From positions 682,001 through 746,000 of the forward strand of contig JAEILZ010000006.1 in assembly GCA_018873225.1 (NCBI GenBank): a stretch of DNA of 64,000 bases. Reading direction: 5' to 3'. Shown piece after piece: positions 1-10,381 of the stretch (its first letter is position 1; the number at the start of each line of letters is the position of its first letter). Both the position numbers and the translations under genes were made by a program. This DNA is from [Phialemoniopsis] sp. UDSM-2020 (taxonomy: Eukaryota > Ascomycota > Sordariomycetes > Thyridiales > Thyridiaceae). The notes under the pieces are model-generated. The model saw only the letters and a list, made by a program, of their open reading frames with translations. It did not search any database and was not told the DNA's origin.

Positions 1-1362
1 CTCGAGCACGTTCTTGAAGACGCCAAAGTTGGCCGGGTTCTCCTCGTCGTTGTCGCCGCCCTGGAACACGCCCGTGCGGACGAGGCACGTGTTCCAGCCG
101 TACATGTTGCCGCCGATGATGTCCGAGGCCGGGTTGTCGCCGACCATGTAGATGTTGCTCGGCACGCGCTCGTCGCCGTGCAGCTCGTCCATCCACGAGG
201 CCATGACCTCGTCGGCGTACTTGTACGTCGCGAGCTCGGGCTTGCCGTAGACGACGCGCTCGAGCTCGACGCCCGTCAGCGACTTGTACATGGCCTCGAG
301 GCCGATGCGGAAGGCGCCCTGCGACATGCGCGGGATCGGGTGCTCCGTCGGGCACAGCATGTCGCCCTGCGAGAAGTAGATGGGGATGCGCTGCGAGACG
401 GGGTCCTTGGCGACGGTTCCCAGGCGGCCGTCCTCGCTGCGCAGCAGGTCCATGATGATCTGCATGTCGGTGGCGTAGTCGCGGCTGTCGGAGAAGACCA
501 TGATGGCCTCGATGTTGACCTTGGTGAAGTCGCGCGGGCGCGACGAGGCGCGCTCCTCGTCGGTGAAGACGCGGTAGGGCGCGATGGTTGGGTCCGAGGC
601 GACGATGTCGTTGGGCACGACGATGTCGCGGAAGCCGTACTGTTCGGCGACCTCGCGGCAGCGGTAGCCCTCGCCGCCGACGACGAGCACGGTGCCGTAG
701 TACTCGGCGAGGGCGCGCATGGGCGTGTGCGATTGGATGAACTGGTCGGTCGAGATGGGCTGGCCCAGGATGCCCTCGAGCTGCTTGACGCGGGCGAGCT
801 CGGGCTTGCCGGAGCCGTTGGTCAGGAAGATGTGCGGGATCTTGATACCGAGCTCGTTGTCGCCGTTGAGGATCTCGAGAGCCCTCCTGCCCTCGGGGAT
901 CAGACGGTCGCCGTGGACGAGCACGCCGTCAATGTCGAAGACGAAGGCCATGTCCTTGGCGGCCTTGACCTTGCTGCTCGACATGTCTTGGACCTGGGAG
1001 GCCAGTAGCTCGCGGGTAGACTGGATCTTGGCCAAGCCTGGCCTCGCCGGGGTGCCATCGTCAGCATGGGCGACTGAGCTCAGCCGTGATTGACGCTTGG
1101 ACCTGGGGATGGGCAGCGATGTGCCAAAGGAGTTTCGTGAGGGTCGTCGGTCGCGCATGGACGGGGAGATGGAGAGGTTGTGCATGTATGCCGAGACATC
1201 GGCGTGTGATGATCGTGAGGCGGGAACCTCGATGGAGCCGGGGTGGCCTTGTGAGGGAGAAGAAGGAATGGGCATGAAGCCTGAGCCGTTGCTCGTCACC
1301 TTGTTCAGAGGCGGTGACAGAGGGGCATCGATGCCAAAGTCCTGGTCCACGTAAGGTGCCAT
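1..1362 (-). CDS. HAD-superfamily IIA hydrolase, CECR5/HDHD5-like (C-terminus cut by window edge)
   Basis: A single open frame runs from an ATG at 1362 to the left edge without a stop, so 454 residues are seen and the end is missing. After a low-complexity Ser/Pro-rich N-terminus of about 130 residues comes VFDIDGVLVHG (Asp143 and Asp145), the HAD motif I with nucleophile and acid Asp. IFLTNGSGKPELAR follows as motif II. The late YGKPE and YMVGDNPASDIIGGN segments fit motifs III/IV of the IIA subfamily. This order and the long insert between motifs II and III match the TIGR01456/CECR5 group rather than Pho13, but substrate is unknown. The N-terminal extension could be a mitochondrial targeting or disordered region. 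The start was chosen because it is the first ATG in the frame and no splice site interrupts it. Confidence 0.85.
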   Translation of the reverse strand, partial: MAPYVDQDFGIDAPLSPPLNKVTSNGSGFMPIPSSPSQGHPGSIEVPASRSSHADVSAYMHNLSISPSMRDRRPSRNSFGTSLPIPRSKRQSRLSSVAHADDGTPARPGLAKIQSTRELLASQVQDMSSSKVKAAKDMAFVFDIDGVLVHGDRLIPEGRRALEILNGDNELGIKIPHIFLTNGSGKPELARVKQLEGILGQPISTDQFIQSHTPMRALAEYYGTVLVVGGEGYRCREVAEQYGFRDIVVPNDIVASDPTIAPYRVFTDEERASSRPRDFTKVNIEAIMVFSDSRDYATDMQIIMDLLRSEDGRLGTVAKDPVSQRIPIYFSQGDMLCPTEHPIPRMSQGAFRIGLEAMYKSLTGVELERVVYGKPELATYKYADEVMASWMDELHGDERVPSNIYMVGDNPASDIIGGNMYGWNTCLVRTGVFQGGDNDEENPANFGVFKNVLE

Positions 1363-2817
1363 ATTGGAGTCTTGTGTCTTTAGAAGATGAATTCAAGTGT
1401 TAAATTGCACGTGGATGATGAGATAAAACTAAGATAGACGGGCCGTCATGTTCTACGGGGCGGCCATCTTATATACGGTTCCTGATGCCTCCTGCCAAGC
1501 TCGCCCGGGGACAGTGTGAATGGTGTCTTGACTGGCACGCGATGAAAACTCTTATCATCCGTATCTTCCCGCAACGCGCAACATGTGAAGATGGTTGAGT
1601 CGGTGTAGATACGTATGCAGGATCTTTTTCTCATGTACAAAGCTGTCGACGTCTCCAGACTGACATCATGGCGGGGTGTGCGGATGGACACGCCGAGATG
1701 AGTCCGGGTGTGCCTGTGATAGAGGACGTTCCTGATAGCCAATCTCGAAGAGGGATAGATGCCGTGGCAGGACCCTGAATGTCAGCCTCAAACACGCTAG
1801 CCGGCGCCGTCATGATTCGTATCTCTGCATGCTGTTATTCTCGGACGAGTTTCCAAGGTTGTTGGGAAGAGGTGTGGACACGGCAGTGGAAACGGGATGG
1901 ACCCCTACTCTTGTAGCGGACGGGCCTCTGCCCTGCAAGATCTCTAGTGCAGATCCACGGGGTGGGTAATCTTCGAAGTTTTCTCGGTTATCTTCGCCGC
2001 CAGAGGGTGACTTGTGAAAGGCAGAGGATATCACCACCAGGCCATGTACCATGCGGCTCAAAACTAAGCTTTTGGTGGCCGGTTTGCCGTAGAATCAACG
2101 CGATCAACGTCGGTACTTCCAAGATTGCCATTCACGTCATCTGGTCTCCACTCTTTGTCTCCACTGCTAAAAGTGTACACCCTCTCAGGCAGAGGCCTTT
2201 TCCAAACATCACTATCAAACTCTGACAAGAAACACCGCATTTTCACGCTGCCAAGACACCACGGATCTGTGTACATCCATCCAATCTCTGCTAAGTGGTT
2301 ACCTTATCTAATATCGAGGCGGTAAGTCCGGCAATGCGGCATAAACTGTACATGGGAATTGTCCCTGACTATCATGAAAAACGTGGCGCCGGGCCCCAGT
2401 TTTTGCTGTCTTGAATCAGTGGACTAACATGAACGAGTTTTCGCTGCCCACCCAATGATGACCTCATCCTGCTCCACGGAAGAAATACAACACATTTCAA
2501 TGAGCGGAGTTATTTTGGCTGCTGAAGAAAAAGATCAGAGTTTGCAGGCGGCGAGAGAGGTGCTTCTATTAAGGGAGAGGAAATACTCGGGATTGCACGA
2601 GGAACTAGGAGGACTCCAATCGAAGAACCGCCTCTTGGCATAGTTACACCAAAATACCACAGCGTGATTATTTTGACAGCTGAAAAAGCGACCCTTGAAA
2701 AGCGTCTAGCGGCATCTTGAATCCCGACCCTGATCATCTTGAATTGCTTCACTATCACCACGATCCCTTCCCTACCCTACCCTAGATTCCCAGCCTCATC
2801 ACACTCACATTCACAAC
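1363..2817. other. intergenic, mostly featureless
   Basis: No gene is supported here. Positions 2455-2643 (+) encode a 62-codon frame rich in Glu/Leu/Lys with heptad-like spacing. A second Glu/Lys-rich stretch (AEKATLEKRLAAS) lies just after it. This could be a remnant of a coiled-coil coding exon, but nothing else supports expression. The last 80 bases before 2818 are pyrimidine-rich and form a plausible 5' leader of the next gene. Confidence 0.4.
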
Positions 2818-3777
2818 ATGGCATCCAAGACGTACACCCTCTCGGATGGCACCAAGATCCCGGCCCTCGGCTTCGGCACCTTCGCCGCCGAGGAGGGCGC
2901 CCGCGGCCAGACCTACGCCGCCGTCACAAAGGCCCTCGAGGTCGGCTACCGGCACCTCGACTGCGCCTGGTTCTACCAGAACGAGGGCGAGGTCGGCGAG
3001 GCCCTGCGCGACTTCCTCGCGTCCCACCCGGACGTGAACCGCGCCGACATCTTCATCTGCACAAAGGTCTGGCAGCACCTGCACGAGCCCGAGGACGTCG
3101 CCTGGAGCGCGCGCGACTCGCTCAAGAAGCTCGGCGTCGACTACATCGACCTCTTCCTCATGCACTGGCCCATCGCCGCCGAGCGCAACGACGACTACAG
3201 CGTCAAGCTGGGTGCCGACGGGCGGTACGTCATCAAGAAGGAGCTCACGGCCAACCTGGAGCCGACGTGGCGCGCCATGGAGAAGCTCGTCGACGAGGGG
3301 CTCGTCAAGTCGCTCGGCGTGTCCAACTTTACCATCGCCAACATCGAGCAGCTGCTCAGCTACGCGCACGTCAAGCCCGTCGCCAACCAGATCGAGATCC
3401 ACCCGTACCTGCCCAACGCCGAGCTCGTCGACTACTGCTTCAAGAAGGCCATCATGCCCGTCGCCTACTCGCCCCTGGGCTCACAGGACCAGGTGCCCAC
3501 GACGGGGATGCGCGTGCGCGACGACCCGGGGCTCAACGCCGTGGCCGAGCGGACGGGCCACTCGCTCGCGCAGGCCCTGCTCGCGTGGGGCCTGCGGCGG
3601 GGCTACGTCGTGCTGCCCAAGAGCTCGACGCCGTCGCGCATCGAGAGCAACTTCGAGGTGCCGGAGCTCAAGGACGAGGACTTCAAGGCTATCGAGGACG
3701 TTGCGAGGGGCAAGCACTTCCGGTTCGTCAACATGAAGGACACGTTTGGGTATGATGTCTGGGCGGATGAGGCATGA
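2818..3777 (+). CDS. aldo-keto reductase (NADPH-dependent)
   Basis: An intronless 319-residue protein of typical AKR length. It begins with TYTLSDGTKIPALGFGT and shows the full catalytic tetrad: Asp48 and Tyr53 in LDCAWFYQNE, Lys83 in CTKVW and His116 in LMHWP. LGVSNF, NQIEIHPYL, AYSPLGS and the cofactor-binding VLPKSSTPSRIESNF segment appear in order. The family reduces aldehydes and ketones with NADPH. The sequence is closest in character to the fungal Gcy1/glycerol dehydrogenase-like AKRs, but substrate cannot be assigned. The ATG follows a CAACATGG context with a pyrimidine-rich leader. The gene is strongly GC-rich at third positions, suggesting high expression. Confidence 0.95.
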   Translation: MASKTYTLSDGTKIPALGFGTFAAEEGARGQTYAAVTKALEVGYRHLDCAWFYQNEGEVGEALRDFLASHPDVNRADIFICTKVWQHLHEPEDVAWSARDSLKKLGVDYIDLFLMHWPIAAERNDDYSVKLGADGRYVIKKELTANLEPTWRAMEKLVDEGLVKSLGVSNFTIANIEQLLSYAHVKPVANQIEIHPYLPNAELVDYCFKKAIMPVAYSPLGSQDQVPTTGMRVRDDPGLNAVAERTGHSLAQALLAWGLRRGYVVLPKSSTPSRIESNFEVPELKDEDFKAIEDVARGKHFRFVNMKDTFGYDVWADEA

Positions 3778-4824
3778 AAGGGTGGGGATATGCACAGTTG
3801 ATGACTTTTTACTTTCGCAAATGATACCATATTATCGCAGAAGGCTACAAGAGCTTTGTGCGGCATGACACATAGAAATAGACAGAACCATAGAAAGCGC
3901 GCAATACTACATTGGGTGGATGATACTCGACGCTTTGGACATACAAACCGAGCCATCGGTACACCAGCTACCTTTGAAATAGCTTCAGTATGGTTTGGAT
4001 GATGAATCCGCGGCTCAGCCTGATCTTCGTGAGAGTCAGCCTGACTCGCTTCGCAGGTCGCATAACAGGCCAATACTTCCGCCACCTCCTGTTCGAGACC
4101 CTCAGCTGGCCCAGGTCTCCCCGCTTCCATGAATTTGGACTTGCCGAGAAGTCATCGCCGATGCATAAAGGTCACCAGGCGACTGTCATCAAATAGGGAT
4201 GATACACATTACAGCCGGGTCCGGCGTAAACAGAGGGCCGCTGCGTCGGGTCAAGGGTGGGCGGTGCAGGCGAATAGGACGCCGGGCGTAACCGCTGAGA
4301 CTGATGGGACTGCTTGGCATTCGCAAGGCTGTGGAGATGAGTGTGCATGCCACCTGCACTTTTGCAGAATCCGCCTGTCTAAGCCCCTGCATTCTGCACT
4401 CTCCATGCGGCCCGTGATACGGGCCTATTTTAATGACTTGGTTGCCACATGGGGACAAGGAGACGAATGGGACGTCAGTGGTATGAATGCACAACCGAAG
4501 CTGAACGACCATATCGCCAAAACAAGGAGATGTTGGAGGCCAAGAGGTTTCAATTCTTTGGCAGGCTTGCAATAGAGCTGGTGTTGGAACGTCTGGCTTG
4601 AGATAGACTATCTTCGAGCTTGCGGGTGGTGTGATGCAGATCATGTCATTATGTTTCCTTGATGGCTGTCGCGGGCAGAGCCTTGTCTTCTTTTTAACCT
4701 GCCGAGGGTATAAGAAAGCAAGCCGTCCCCGGCAGATCACCCAGAAACATCCTTCTTTCTAGGCAACTTCCAGCCATCTACAAGTTTACCTTCGGACTGC
4801 TCTTTTCCCTAGTATTCGTGAAAG
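3778..4824. other. intergenic
   Basis: This stretch lies between the aldo-keto reductase stop and the start of the membrane-protein gene. Open frames on both strands have no recognisable domain and inconsistent codon use. I see no RNA gene or mobile element. Confidence 0.5.
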
Positions 4825-6303
4825 ATGTTCTCAGTGTCGATTCCCTCCATTCCCCAATGGGGTCTGTTTGAGGTCGAAGGGCAATGTCGCCGCTTTGGCA
4901 TTGACTTGAATTGCTCTACTGTATTCCACTCCTCGAATGACTCCGTGCAACTTTTCGGGGGTGTTGAGAAGGGCCACATTAAGCCAAACCTCGACATTGC
5001 CGGATGGGGTGTAAGTTGTGCAATCCGTCTTCTTGTTGCTAGCGCATTATCTCGGCTACTCCCTACGCGAATGTCTGCTGACTCGGCTGCTTTCATATAC
5101 TCTAGACCCTATTTGCGATTTTATTTCTCAGCGGGTCGGTCCTGCTCATCAATACAATTCTCACGTTCTCTCTCATCCTAAACCAAGGCAGAGGCGGCCC
5201 CCCTGACTCGAAGTGAGCAGCGTCCTACGAATCAATGTTCATCATCTGCTGGACAAGCTGGACTAATGGATTGTCATATTAGAAGAAACAAACCATATCG
5301 ACATGGCGTGCCCCGACCTGGGCGAAGAAACAAAGGGACAGAACATCGTGCATGGCCCGAGTTCGTTTACGACACCCTGGAGGCCACCCTCCGCTGCATC
5401 TCGGACACCCAAATACTTCTATCTCTTGCTCTGGGCATGTCATTTCTTGTGGTCGAAAGCTGCGAGACCCTGCAGTATCACTTCAAGATCGGTGTCAGCA
5501 CACTGCTCCTCGCCTGCTCAAACTACATGCAGACCGTCGCCCTGGTGCGCCATTACTGGAACTCTTGGCTTGCGTCCGTTGCCGCTGGAGCCCGGGTTGT
5601 CGCTGTAGTCGCGATATATTTCTTCCTCGGCTCTATCCTTGTCACGCAGAATGCATCACCGTTCATGAACGAACGTAGACTCGTAGCCGAGTGGGTCCCG
5701 CCGATGGGCAGGAACGACAGCGTTATTTTACTGAAGGCGGCCTGCTTCCTCGATCCGGACTTCCAGGAACACGAGTTTCAGAAGCTGAATGACACGCAAC
5801 GCGACCTGATAGGATTGGAGTTAAACCACGGCCTGGCGGCAGAGTGGATATTCTGGTTCATGCTTCTGATTTGGTCCGGGGCGGTGTTCCTCGTGCGAAC
5901 TTTTTGCTCTTGTTGTTGCCGTTCACGGCAAAAAGGCGACGAGCCACCGCCCGTCGAGATGCTTGGAAGACACCCGGTCGTGAACAATCTGTACTGGTTG
6001 GTGACGTGGGGGCTGTCGCTCAGCGTGTTTGTCTACACTGCCTGGACGATCTATCAGCTCCGGATGTGGGCCGGGCAGAGTGGCTGGCTGGAGCGCACCG
6101 AAAGCGGCGGGAACGCGGAGGACGAGATCCGGGGGTTTGGCCAAACAGCTGCCTTGTTTGCGATAGTCGGCGTGGTCGTTGCGGCTTGCGATGCTGCCGC
6201 CGGCGAAAGGAACAAAATGAGCGAGAAACGTGACACTCCGACTCAAGTCGTCCATCATGAGGTCCATTTTACGAATCACCCAAAGCCATACTGGCACCGA
6301 TAG
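4825..6303 (+). CDS. predicted multi-pass membrane protein, unknown function
   Basis: Three exons, 4825-5010, 5106-5212 and 5283-6303, join in phase to give 437 residues. Both introns have GTAAGT or GTGAGC donors and AG acceptors. Exon 1 ends ...LDIAGWG. Exon 2 is one hydrophobic helix (TLFAILFLSGSVLLINTILT). Exon 3 holds about five more: around ILLSLALGMSFLVV, KIGVSTLLLACS, VVAVVAIYFFLGSILV, WIFWFMLLIWSGAVFLV and LYWLVTWGLSLSVFVY, plus a last one at TAALFAIVGVVVAA. A Cys/Arg-rich loop (TFCSCCCRSRQK) follows the fourth of these. I do not recognise the family. The first exon and start are less certain than the rest because they rest only on open frame and splice phase. Confidence 0.7.
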
Positions 6304-7184
6304 AAGGCAACGTCGGGGATTCAGGTAGGGCACTTCAAGTGCTGCGATGGTTCGTAAACCATGTTTAAGTCTCTTACGTTATCCGATTGGTTTAATCAAT
6401 GATACCGCGTGGAAAAGGGTTCTTCAGGCAATTCATGACGTGACACGAAGCCGAGGAAGCCGACGACGACCCTTACCCGATAATAACTTCTGCTGGTAGA
6501 TTGTGCAGTAGCAACCCTCTAGGAAAAGCTAGCAAATGACATTTCACGTCCAGCGCATGCAACCACCAAACAATGCTCCGTAGCCACTTGCGGCCTCGCC
6601 CTCATGCAGCAAGTCAATCACATCAACACGCACTCCCAACCGGCACCATCTGGTTTACAGACTAAAGTTCATCATGCTTAAGCGCTATGGGACCAAAAGA
6701 ATGCTGGGCAACCCCAAGGTCATGTCCAGGGTCCATCCCCGCAAGTTAACGACAACCACGCGGGGTCAGTTCTTCTGACTGGCCCCGCGCCCTCATCCGC
6801 CGTAAGCCCACACACCACCATCATACTGCACGTTGATGTTGTGTACCAGCTCCTCCATGCAGCTAAGACGCAATGAACCCCTGCCATAGCTGTCTCTCCG
6901 CAGTCCTGATTGATCGGTCTGTCTTGGTTAAGACTTCTCCAACACCACCCCCACTCATCACCGGATGCGGGCACCCGACGATCACAACACGATCATGATA
7001 TGATAGGGTCGTGGTCAACGTTCTAGAGACGCCTTGCTCACTCCGGTATTGAATAGTGGGTGTATGCCCATTGGTACAGGATGACTTGGGCTTGACGTAA
7101 AGCTGCCCTAGAACAGCATGGACCCGAGACCTGCGTGGGGTCTTTTAGGTTTGGGAAAGCTTGGGAAGTTCGAAGAGGAGAGGA
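6304..7184. other. intergenic, upstream region of the metallothionein gene
   Basis: No coding sequence is supported. The 3' half is presumably the promoter of the small metallothionein gene. I did not identify a specific metal-response motif by eye. Confidence 0.5.
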
Positions 7185-7192
7185 TATATAAG
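7185..7192 (+). promoter_or_regulatory. TATA box of the metallothionein gene
   Basis: TATATAAG lies 147 bases upstream of the ATG at 7339 and is followed by a pyrimidine-rich stretch. Its strength and position suit a strongly inducible short transcript. Confidence 0.6.
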
Positions 7193-7338
7193 TCGAGCTG
7201 GTCTGACACTTCCCACCATCACGTTTCTTGGTCCGTTTCTTCTTTTCCAACTCCAGAAGTTTATCGACAGACTGCCATCATCACGAGACTCCTTCTATTC
7301 CCAACTAGCCACAGACAACTACGAACATCATACACAAC

Positions 7339-7410
7339 ATGGGTCCTGCTGAATGTGGCTGCGCCTCGTGCGATTGCAAGACCTGCTCCGGATGCAGCTG
7401 CTGCGTATGA
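7339..7410 (+). CDS. copper-type metallothionein, 23 residues
   Basis: The frame starts ACAACATGG and encodes a 23-residue peptide with eight cysteines at positions 6, 8, 11, 13, 16, 19, 21 and 22. They form CGC, CDC and CSCC clusters (CXC and CXXC spacing). No aromatic residue or histidine is present. Size and composition match fungal class metallothioneins, which bind Cu(I) or Zn in thiolate clusters for detoxification and storage in the cytosol. A GTATGA near the stop (7405) could in principle be an intron donor, but I found no convincing downstream exon, so the TGA at 7408 is taken as the end. A TATA box and leader precede it. The gene is easily missed because of its size. Confidence 0.8.
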   Translation: MGPAECGCASCDCKTCSGCSCCV

Positions 7411-8044
7411 TTCCATCCTCTCCATCGTCTTCACATTGCCAGAGTATCTGACCGTACACTTTGATAGACACACTAAAGTGAGATCGCGCTGACCGACTCG
7501 AGAGAAGATGAATGCCTGGACGGAAAGCTGGTGGCGTTGTATGTGGTGAAGAGTAGTCTTGCGGCTGGCGGCGTTGCGGTTGTGAAGTAAGATGGCCAGT
7601 GTAATACCACCCTGACACGGGGGCGATCGTCATGTTCCCTCCTTTATTGATGTATTACTAGCGAAGCTGAAGAGGCATTCATCAAATACATTCATTGTTC
7701 TCTTGACATGCTAGTTCGGTGAAATCTTACCTTTGGAACTCATGCTCCATTGACGGGCCTCGGAAGGAGAGCGCGGCAATTGCCTAGGTAGGCACTAGAT
7801 TTGTCAACAGCGGGAATAGCCTTACGTACTATGAGTTGTAGTACACATGAATTTCGGCATGATCTAATTGGAATTTATGCTATGCATGCGTGATGGGTAT
7901 CTATATACGTGTCTATCCCGCAACTCTCCATGCAACCGTCGGCCATCAAGCAACCTTTGTCGAAGCCCATGCCACATCATGAGCTGAACTCCGACCACAC
8001 CCAACTCCGCGCTACAAATGCTCAACCTCACCCCTGCGACATCT
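7411..8044. other. intergenic between convergent genes
   Basis: This holds the 3' regions of the metallothionein gene and the converging Ufd1-like gene. AT-rich patches occur around 7650-7880. No other feature is seen. Confidence 0.5.
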
Positions 8045-10381
8045 TCACCTCCTCGCCGGCGCCCAATTAACAAGCCACTCCCGCGCCTTATCCGCGCTCG
8101 CGCCCTCGCTCTCACACGCCGCAACACACCACTCAAACTCCCAGCCGCCCTCAGCAGCCAACATCTCAGCAATTTTCGTCCTCTTCTGCGCCCCCTCGTC
8201 GACGCAAAAGTGCATCGCCTTGCTCTTGTCCCCGACCTCTTCAAGCAGCGGCTTGACAAGCGGCAAGATCGCCGCCGTCCCGCCAGCGCGCGGTTCGAGC
8301 CCCGTATTCGCCCGCCCCGTCTTGCACCACTCGTTGGCGCACCATTTCTTGCCGCACCCCGTCAGCAGCTGCGTCAGGTACCGCCGCTCGATGCGCCGGC
8401 GCAGCGCTTTGCCCTCAGGGTCGTGCATGCTGACGTACAGCGGACCAAAGCAGATGGAGCACAGACCCAGGTCATTCCCAGGGCCCTGGCCCATGCGCGT
8501 GCCGGCGCCGACCTGGCCTTTCGGTCCGACGCCGTGCAGCGTGCGGCCGCAAAGCTCGTCACGGCAGATCTCGGGCTTGGCGCGAGACTGCTTGTCGAGC
8601 TCGTGGTGCTTGAGGTGGGCGCTCATGTCGCGGAGGCGCACGATGGCGCCGCAGAGGTGACAGTCCGTTGTGCGGGCGCCGTCGGCCCGCTCGTGCGGTG
8701 TCAAGCCTGTCAGGACTGTCTCTGCTTCGAAGGAGGGGTCATTCGGGTCGCCCTCTTGCGGGACCTCGAGGTGGCAGAATTGACAGAGAATGATCTTGCC
8801 TGGACAGGTGCTCGTCCGGTGTCGCGCGAGGTCGGGCAGTGAGTGAAACACGACGCCGTGGCATGTCTCAGATGGGCATGCGTGCTCTGAATGGTAGATG
8901 AAATCGTGTTTCGCCTTGCTGGACGCTGTGTTGCCGAACCCGCCGTCATCATATTCACAGTGCCAGTGATCTTGCCACTCGGGCGACCTCTTCTGGAACA
9001 CCTGTTTGCAGTGCGGGCATGCAATATTGTTGCGGAGGCAAAAGTTTTCGTGCAGGACAAGTGTTCGCTTTGGTATCCACTGCAAGCAGTTCTTGCATTG
9101 CTCCTCATCATCTGCGCCGTGCGTGTGCTCTCCATTGGCAATGGCTCCATTCTGAGCTGCCGGCTCCTCTAATACTGTTCGAACGCGCAATGAAAAGGCC
9201 CGTGGTGATGTGTCGGCCGACGTCGCACCTTCTGCCTGCCATCCGTGAACAGAGATCATCAGGCTGTTGGCGTTCTCCAGCTCGACGTTGGTAGGCTGGA
9301 TGCTGATGCTAATAGAGCCGCCTTTTCCGGGGCTGAATGCGCCAAATACATGCTCGGATTGGCGGGGGGCAGCTCTCTGTCGGTCGGACCTTGGGCTGAC
9401 AAACAGGTCTACATCATCACTATCGTCGAGCCCCGATACTTCAATAGAGAGCGGACGTGATCGGTCCCATGACGGTAGCTCAAAGTCGACATAGTCGCCC
9501 GGTATGACCTGTCCTTCCACTGCCTTCCAAGTGTCAATCTTGCCGCCCAGGGAACTGCCGCCTGCAGCCCCTGGCGCACGTTGTGATCTCTCCATGATCT
9601 GTTTCAGGGTTTCCCGCGCTTGCTCCTCGTTGAGAGCCTCGATATCGACCTCGAGATCCGTATCGACGACGCATATCCCGTCACCTTCCGGCTTGAACTC
9701 ATCCACCAGAAATCGGAACACTTCGCCCTTGACGCCGCGCACAGAAAAGATGGAGCCCTTCGTGAGGGTGGTAAAACTCTCTCGAAGCTGCCTCTCGAGC
9801 AATGATTTCCAGTCGTCGGGATTGTAGCCTGCCTCGAGCGGCCGTAGCCGGACAAAGGTGCCCTTGGGCAGCTGTTTCGCGTGTAATGTTACTTGTGGGC
9901 CGGTCGGTACGGGCGCGTCGCCATTCGTGTCTGAGGTCAGGTCGATGGCCATGTCCTCCGAGTCCCCGGTCTTTGAGCCCGACTTCCCAGCTTTCAAGTC
10001 TGATTCTTGTATTCCCAGGGACTCGAGTAGGTAAGAGCTAAGTGCGACCTCGCCCTCCTCGGCGGAGAACTCTCGTATCCCAGCATACACAGCGTTGCCA
10101 TTGCTCTGGTTGACGATGCGAAACATCAGAGGGTGCGGTAATTGCTGCTGTGTCTCTTGGTATTGTGATCTTTCTCTCTGTGCCGCGGCAACGGAGTATG
10201 GGTTGAAGGGGTCGAAGGCGGTAAAGGAGTGTGTCGAGGGTGCGGCGACTCGTGGGGATGCCGCGAGGAGCTGTTCGAGGGCCGACTGCGGCAGGAGGAT
10301 CTTGTCGCCCTTGAGGTCTCTATTGGGCTGTGATATCGTGAAGGTCCCTGACCATTTGAGGTCCACTGGTTGCCCGTCCAT
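8045..10381 (-). CDS. Ufd1-domain protein with TRAF-like zinc fingers and AZUL-like zinc domain
   Basis: An intronless 778-residue protein. Residues 1 to about 270 follow the Ufd1 double-psi barrel pattern: KILLPQSALEQL early, then PHPLMFRI, GIREFSAEEGEVALSSYLLESLGI, and KGTFVRLRPLEAGYNPDDWKS cut into two parts by an acidic linker. A Cys/His-rich block around residues 430-560 (CKNCLQWIPKRTLVLHENFC, CPHCKQVF and repeats) resembles TRAF-type zinc fingers. Near the C-terminus YLTQLLTGCGKKWCANEWC matches the AZUL zinc-binding domain known from UBE3A. Ufd1 proteins work with Cdc48/p97 in handling ubiquitylated substrates. This combination points to a ubiquitin-pathway adaptor rather than the canonical short Ufd1. 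The start is the first ATG before the conserved N-terminus. Confidence 0.85.
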   Translation of the reverse strand: MDGQPVDLKWSGTFTISQPNRDLKGDKILLPQSALEQLLAASPRVAAPSTHSFTAFDPFNPYSVAAAQRERSQYQETQQQLPHPLMFRIVNQSNGNAVYAGIREFSAEEGEVALSSYLLESLGIQESDLKAGKSGSKTGDSEDMAIDLTSDTNGDAPVPTGPQVTLHAKQLPKGTFVRLRPLEAGYNPDDWKSLLERQLRESFTTLTKGSIFSVRGVKGEVFRFLVDEFKPEGDGICVVDTDLEVDIEALNEEQARETLKQIMERSQRAPGAAGGSSLGGKIDTWKAVEGQVIPGDYVDFELPSWDRSRPLSIEVSGLDDSDDVDLFVSPRSDRQRAAPRQSEHVFGAFSPGKGGSISISIQPTNVELENANSLMISVHGWQAEGATSADTSPRAFSLRVRTVLEEPAAQNGAIANGEHTHGADDEEQCKNCLQWIPKRTLVLHENFCLRNNIACPHCKQVFQKRSPEWQDHWHCEYDDGGFGNTASSKAKHDFIYHSEHACPSETCHGVVFHSLPDLARHRTSTCPGKIILCQFCHLEVPQEGDPNDPSFEAETVLTGLTPHERADGARTTDCHLCGAIVRLRDMSAHLKHHELDKQSRAKPEICRDELCGRTLHGVGPKGQVGAGTRMGQGPGNDLGLCSICFGPLYVSMHDPEGKALRRRIERRYLTQLLTGCGKKWCANEWCKTGRANTGLEPRAGGTAAILPLVKPLLEEVGDKSKAMHFCVDEGAQKRTKIAEMLAAEGGWEFEWCVAACESEGASADKAREWLVNWAPARR

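Noticed and set aside
178..1008. Long plus-strand open frame of 276 codons at the left end
   Set aside because: It is the antisense of the HAD hydrolase. Its Val/Asp/Gly/Leu-rich translation has no motif.
2739..3755. Other long open frames overlapping the aldo-keto reductase on both strands
   Set aside because: They result from the high GC content. Only the frame at 2818 contains the catalytic tetrad.
4189..4740. 183-codon minus-strand frame between the aldo-keto reductase and the membrane protein gene
   Set aside because: No domain, no splice support and no sensible codon pattern. It is treated as a chance frame.
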